The notes under the pieces are model-generated. The model searched no databases and was not told the origin of the DNA. It was given only the letters and a program-made list of their open reading frames with translations. Below, piece after piece: positions 16,501 through 20,212 of a stretch of 20,212 nt of DNA. The translations under genes and the position numbers were made by a program. Origin of the DNA: an uncultured Eggerthellaceae bacterium (lineage in GTDB: Bacteria; Actinomycetota; Coriobacteriia; Coriobacteriales; Eggerthellaceae); the NCBI GenBank assembly GCA_910588905.1, contig CAJURZ010000029.1, forward strand, positions 1 through 20,212. The letters are read 5' to 3'. The first letter of the stretch is position 1, and each line of letters starts with the position of its first letter.

Positions 16501-19500
16501 CGAATACGGCTTCGAGCCTGTGAACATGAACACCGGCAACTTCGTGCTGGAAGGGATAGACGCCACCGCCCCAGACCTTGAGGGCGCCTTCGAGATCCGG
16601 CGCACCTACAACTCCAAGGATGCGAACACCTCCGGTGTGCTCGGGCGCGGCTGGGCGCTGTCGTTCACAGATCGCATCTCGGCGGAAGCGTCCGGTACCC
16701 TCGTCTACACCGCCTCCGATGGCGCCAGCTACTACTTCGACCCTGATGGGGAGGGTGGCTACACCCTGGATGGGGATCAAGGCTTCGAGCTTGATCGCAT
16801 AGCCTACAGACCCGAGGGGGCCAAAGAGGGCGATCCTGACCTCTTCCGCTATGAGGTGCGCTCAGAAGACCACACCCTCTATGCCTTCGACTGCTACGGC
16901 ATGCTCACCTCGGTGACCTCATCGTCCGGTCTCACCACCCAGATCACCTACGATGCCAACCACCTCATGGAGAGCGTCACCTCTCCTGCAGGCAGGGTCT
17001 TCCGCTTCGCCCATGATGGCTTCGGGCGCGTGAGCGAGGTCCTGCTCCCTGATGGGAATACCGTGGCCTATGGCTATGACGCCCGGGGAGACCTAGTGTC
17101 CGTCAAGGAAGCGGGTGGGGCTTGCGTCCGCTACGTCTACGACGCCCAAGGACGCATGACGGAGTGGTATGACCCCACCGGTGCGCCCATGGTGCGCAAC
17201 ACCTATGACGAAGAGGGTCGGGTCACCTACCAATATGATGCGAACGGGAACCGCTCGGCCCTCGCCTATGGGGAAGGCGCCACCACCGCCACCGATGCCG
17301 AAGGCCACATCACCACCTACCGCTTCGATGACAGGTATCGCACCACAGGCATCACCTACCCGGATGGCACGAGCGTAAGCCGCGCCTACGACGGGGCGGG
17401 CAACCTCATAGCAGACGAGGATGGCACCTATTCCTACGACGGAGCAGGCAACCGCGTCTCCGCAACGGATCTCAGCGGACATACCACCACCTATGCTCAC
17501 GATGAGGCAGGCCGCGTCACGCGCATGACCCACCCGGATGGCGAGACCGTGGCCTATGAGCGCGACGCTCGCGGCAACATCATGTGCGAAACCTCCAGCA
17601 CAGGCCGCACCTTCACCCGCACCTTCGATGAGCTTTGCCGCAAGACCTCCGAGACCGATGCCGATGGTGTGACCACCACCTTCGCCTACGCTGGTGCCGA
17701 CCTCGTCTCTGAGACGGATGGCTTAGGGCATACCACCACCTATGGCCATGACGGCATGGGGCGCGTCACTTCCGTGACCGATCCCGAAGGCAACACCTCC
17801 TATGATGCTATGGGGCGCGTGGTGGCTGAGACGGATGCATCAGGAGCAGCGACGCGCTATGCCCTGGACGCTCGGGGATTGCTGCTCGCGCTCACGGACG
17901 CCAACGGCAACACCACAGCATTCTCCTATGACGGGGCAGCGAACATGACCTCCATGACCACGCCTGCAGGTGGGGTGTGGACCTATGGCTATGACGGGGT
18001 GGGCAACCTCACCTCAGAGACTGACCCTTCGGGGAACACCACCACCTATGGCTATGACGGGCAGGGTCGTAAGGTGAGCGAGACGGACGCAGCAGGAGCC
18101 GCGGAGGCATGGGCCTATGACGGGCGCGGGCGCATCACCTCCCACACCTTGGAAAGCGGAGCCATCGAGACCTTCGCCTACGAAGGAGCGCTGGACGTGC
18201 CCTCCTCTGAGACCGATGGGCTCGGGAACATCACACGCCGCACCTTCGATGCCCGCGGCAAGGTTGCTTCTGTCACCTATCCGGATGGGGGCGTGGAGCT
18301 CATCTCCTGCACAGCAGAAGAGCTCGCCTCCCACACCTCGCCCACCGGCTTGGTGACCACGATCGGCCGCAGCGCTGCTGGGCGCGTGCAGACGCTCGAC
18401 CAGTCAGGGCGCACTTGGAACCTCGCCTATGATGGAGCGGGGCGCCCCTCTTCGGTCACAGACCCCCTTGGCAATGCCTCCCTCATAGAGAGCGATGCTG
18501 CCGGGCGTCAGGTGGCCATCACCGATGCTGAAGGGAGCATCACCCGCCTTGCCTACGATGGCGCAGGCCGCATCACCGCCGTCACCGATGCTTTGGGCAA
18601 TGTCACGAGCGTCACCTATGATGGCCTTGGCAACATCACCTCTGAGACCGATGCCCTGGGCAATGTCACCGCCTATGCCTACGGCTGGGACGCTCAGCTC
18701 ACCTCCGTGACCGATGCTCTGGGCAATGTGCGCACCTATGCCTATGACGTAGCAGGCAACCTCACCTCAGAGACCGACGAGCGCGGGGCGATCACCCGCT
18801 ACAGCTATGACGAGGCGAACCGGCTTGCCTTGATGACGGATCCCTTGGGGCGCGAGACGGCCTACGGATACGACGCCCACGGCAACCTCACCCGCATCAC
18901 GCTGCCCGATGGCAACTCAGAGCGCCTGGGCTATGACGCCTTGGGCAACGTGGTATCCGCCGCAGATGCCTCAGGGCGCACCGTGAGCATGGAGGTGGAC
19001 TGGCGCGGCATGCCTGTGAGCGCCACGGGTGAGGGCCTCGGTTCTGAGACCTACGCCTACGACAAGGAAGGGCGCCTCGCATCCTTCATCGACGCTGCAG
19101 GAAGGCGTGCGAGCACCGTCTATGACCTCTGGGGTAGTGCTGTGCTGGATGTCAGCGTGCAGGGTCAGATGACCGCCACCACCTATGACGAGCTGGGACG
19201 TGTGGTATCCGAGACGGATTCATCCGGCGCTACCACCCGCTATGGGTATGACGCGCGCAGCAACCTCACCTCCGTGACCGACCCCTCCGGTGGCACCACG
19301 CGCTATTCCTACGATGGGGCAGGCCGTATGGTCCAGATGGTAGATGCCCTCGGGTCTGTCACCTCATTCGAGGTGGATGCGGTGGGCAACGCCCTCACTG
19401 AGACCGACCCGGATGGGTACCTCTCGCGCTTCTCCTATGATGCCCTGGGGCGCCAGATAGCAAGCGTGAACGGCAGGGGAGACACCACTGCCGTTGCCTA

Positions 19501-19528
19501 TGACGGGCAGGCAACATCACCTCGGTGA
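13577..19528 (+). CDS. Giant RHS/WapA-like surface protein with N-terminal membrane domain (frame broken near 19508)
   Basis: A 1983-residue multi-domain protein of the RHS/YD-repeat polymorphic-toxin or wall-protein type. In order: six hydrophobic helices (about 17-38, 43-67, 88-118, 125-151, 172-193, 201-226); a basic segment and seventh hydrophobic stretch (249-277) ending AYA at 278-280, like an internal signal peptide; a Ser/Pro/acid-rich linker (about 282-360); a WapA-type beta region (about 365-592); a DNRLRE-like domain (about 594-770); a LysM motif (about 903-945); a DUF6531-like segment (about 975-1050); then YD repeats to the end. WapA and Rhs proteins form a beta-cocoon around a C-terminal toxin used against neighbouring cells. 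The toxin part is not in this window, so the role here is inferred. The ATG at 13577 has AAGGAAG upstream. The frame ends inside a YD repeat after a one-base loss, giving an abnormal terminus (see 19509-20212). Confidence 0.85.
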   Translation: MVQGKLKDAPGETSIRSVILYVLTVACASAALIFADALRPPSFWLVAAEVICLLGVLASLGWLWASLAKGDDGRIPGVKEVVRAAPQVLVRAVVILAGLVGAILFYGILAFVLDLTLFPLTGTQTALVLLEIGAALGALALSPVPLMLFSGSAFGLQDGFHPLREIRSVRGAYLPLIGISLAASAVGALTRLLSSLIPSDALALIAFTVLSATLGTAWLMAAIAIVRKTSIEGGSSQWWRGWLQGIWNRRIRKGALAATSCLLAFALGFSLLGVAPLAYAAETLDPSAPHPVEPDIYTPPEGEGFSAEGSSSSADASTSADEPSTSGDLGKPTEPDPPSDQDAPDIPALPPEDYYEQPEVAGDPVAIEGEATLVKLSERSYTTVIGGPDIAYENHAGNIRPIDNTLEAISSAPFEEPDAFRNKRNAFTAELPAKADGEEDAGLTLWKDGKSVSLIPEGVDFSRAWAEGEAIRYTEARPGIDWQYTLVGSVIKEDIVLIHPVEEQAFDTHLVLSDGLHATLEEGVCSITDAEGLEVMGIAAPIATDAAGEVSDNLTLGLEEREGKLTLTLTPDWEWLASENRAYPVRIDPTVDIASSSVRLGCVEQQWRNVHVGENGYAYAGYDDGVKTGTGIYNHGVGHAICRAYAEINYDFSYIMSEARIDSATFSLYQHRAYSGGATNFGLYRVVEPWSFDGLTWANQEGLTHELVCFRQANTSPGYIDWDVRECVNNWIQGVYPQRGFCVKAEYERDMQCEMFQNRYAANPPALSIDWTIPDPVDEGRPLDDTTVKIRTLTEHDADNLLQLDGVFADGEATPRATVAYTLDPKGETGISYASRSYKYPDSTEWQASIPNATRYKDKLSNWQSHVFASLAFDTLYKVRALAVKDGVSGKEAVSDTFLVYKATSKDTLPYIASHYGTTLDQLARDNRVQDCLVVGGNTIFVRNPKTNTPYNPGELTEDQKRRIDSGLMGRGKHCEYGFEPVNMNTGNFVLEGIDATAPDLEGAFEIRRTYNSKDANTSGVLGRGWALSFTDRISAEASGTLVYTASDGASYYFDPDGEGGYTLDGDQGFELDRIAYRPEGAKEGDPDLFRYEVRSEDHTLYAFDCYGMLTSVTSSSGLTTQITYDANHLMESVTSPAGRVFRFAHDGFGRVSEVLLPDGNTVAYGYDARGDLVSVKEAGGACVRYVYDAQGRMTEWYDPTGAPMVRNTYDEEGRVTYQYDANGNRSALAYGEGATTATDAEGHITTYRFDDRYRTTGITYPDGTSVSRAYDGAGNLIADEDGTYSYDGAGNRVSATDLSGHTTTYAHDEAGRVTRMTHPDGETVAYERDARGNIMCETSSTGRTFTRTFDELCRKTSETDADGVTTTFAYAGADLVSETDGLGHTTTYGHDGMGRVTSVTDPEGNTSYDAMGRVVAETDASGAATRYALDARGLLLALTDANGNTTAFSYDGAANMTSMTTPAGGVWTYGYDGVGNLTSETDPSGNTTTYGYDGQGRKVSETDAAGAAEAWAYDGRGRITSHTLESGAIETFAYEGALDVPSSETDGLGNITRRTFDARGKVASVTYPDGGVELISCTAEELASHTSPTGLVTTIGRSAAGRVQTLDQSGRTWNLAYDGAGRPSSVTDPLGNASLIESDAAGRQVAITDAEGSITRLAYDGAGRITAVTDALGNVTSVTYDGLGNITSETDALGNVTAYAYGWDAQLTSVTDALGNVRTYAYDVAGNLTSETDERGAITRYSYDEANRLALMTDPLGRETAYGYDAHGNLTRITLPDGNSERLGYDALGNVVSAADASGRTVSMEVDWRGMPVSATGEGLGSETYAYDKEGRLASFIDAAGRRASTVYDLWGSAVLDVSVQGQMTATTYDELGRVVSETDSSGATTRYGYDARSNLTSVTDPSGGTTRYSYDGAGRMVQMVDALGSVTSFEVDAVGNALTETDPDGYLSRFSYDALGRQIASVNGRGDTTAVAYDGQATSPR

Positions 19529-20212
19529 CCGATGGCGAAGGCGATGCTGATGCCTACGCCTATGACCTGGTAGGGCAACTCATCTCCCACACGGACGCCC
19601 TGGGGAACACCGAACATCTCTCCTACGACGCTCGGGGCAATGCCGTTGCCTACGAGGAGGCCGGGGGTGTCACCTTCGCCTTCGCCTATGACAAGTGCGG
19701 CAACCTGGTGGCGAAGACCGATCCGCTCGGGGCCACCACGCGCTATGAGGTGGATGCTCTCGGGTTGGTCACCCAGGTGATAGAAGCCAATGGCGCTGTC
19801 TATCAGTATGCCTATGACGGCGTGGGTCGCATGACACGTGCCCAGTCACCCTTGGGATATGTGCGCTCCTTCACCTATGGTGCGGCGGATCTTCCCCTCA
19901 CGGAGACAGACAACCTGGGGCTTGCCATAGATTACAAGCTGGACGCTCTCGGGCGCATCGCTCAGGCAACGGCTCAGGGCGCAGCAGAGACCTTCGCCTA
20001 TGACGCTCAAGGCAACCTCACCTCCCATACGGACCGCACGGGCGCCACCGAGTCCTTCGCCTATGATGCCCTCTCTCGCCTCACTGCCTACCGGGATGGC
20101 TCTGGGACAGAAGAGGTCTATGGTTATGACGGGCGAGGCAACATCACCTCGGTCATAGCGGGAAGCTCTCGCAGCTCGTATTCCTATGACGGAGCCTCGA
20201 ACCTCACTGCCA
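16855..20212 (+). repeat. YD/RHS tandem coding repeats, about 63-bp period
   Basis: Dozens of degenerate units of about 20-21 residues carry the pattern G-N-x-T-x-Y-x-YD-x-x-G-R/N-x-x-S-x-TD. Some neighbours are nearly identical in DNA: ACCGATG-starting units at 18584, 18647 and 18710 are exactly 63 bases apart and share DALGNV. A unit at 17776-17812 is nine bases short in frame (DPEGNTSYDAMG). Such repeats invite slippage and recombination. Confidence 0.85.
19509..20212 (+). pseudogene. Frameshifted continuation of the RHS gene (runs off the window)
   Basis: After the break the YD-repeat coding continues without a stop in the frame that contains 19513, to the window end: about 233 further codons beginning NITSVTDGEG and still showing YD units. 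The junction GACGGGC-AGGCAAC (19502-19515) differs from an internal copy, GACGGGCGAGGCAAC (20128-20142), only by lack of one G, and the two copies then agree for a further 11 bases. The ancestral reading was therefore YDGRGNITSV. No start codon with a ribosome-binding site introduces this frame, so it is a broken part of the same gene and not a new one. A sequencing error is possible; the break is not in a long homopolymer. Confidence 0.85.

Overview
The window reads as chromosomal DNA from a high-GC Gram-positive, probably an anaerobic or gut-type actinobacterium of the class Coriobacteriia. That placement is an inference from base composition, the style of the ABC, AAA-like and hydrogenase proteins, and the large RHS surface protein. 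No ribosomal RNA is present to confirm it. The left part (1-8573) is housekeeping and transport. A tRNA-Asp is cut by the window edge and lies on the minus strand with its own promoter; mnmA (tRNA 2-thiouridylase) follows on the same strand. Divergent from mnmA is a plus-strand run: two overlapping half-transporter genes forming a heterodimeric ABC exporter, a HAD-IB phosphatase, an AAA-like protein whose nucleotide-binding motifs look lost, and the manganese exporter mntP.

The middle part holds pheA (prephenate dehydratase-like, minus strand, several family motifs altered) divergent from a compact three-gene operon for a membrane-bound group 1 [NiFe] hydrogenase: Tat-exported small subunit, large subunit, and di-heme cytochrome b. 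The pheA-hydrogenase gap (9491-9695) carries a perfect 7-bp inverted repeat that coincides with a candidate promoter. The operon ends in a strong intrinsic terminator at 13407-13438. No hydrogenase maturation genes are present here, so they must lie elsewhere.

The right third is one very large gene beginning at 13577 behind an unusually AT-rich, palindrome-filled promoter region. It encodes a multi-domain RHS/WapA-like surface protein: an N-terminal polytopic membrane domain, an internal signal-peptide-like segment, a Ser/Pro/acid-rich linker, a WapA-type beta region, a DNRLRE-like domain, a LysM motif, a DUF6531-like segment and dozens of YD repeats. The reading frame stops at 19528, but the YD repeats continue in another frame to the window end. 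Comparison with an almost identical internal repeat at 20125-20153 places a single missing G between 19508 and 19509. The C-terminal effector and immunity region, if any, lies outside the window.

No gene-free stretch exceeds 300 bases; the longest are 9491-9695 and 13384-13576. I saw no CRISPR array, insertion sequence, attachment site or replication origin.
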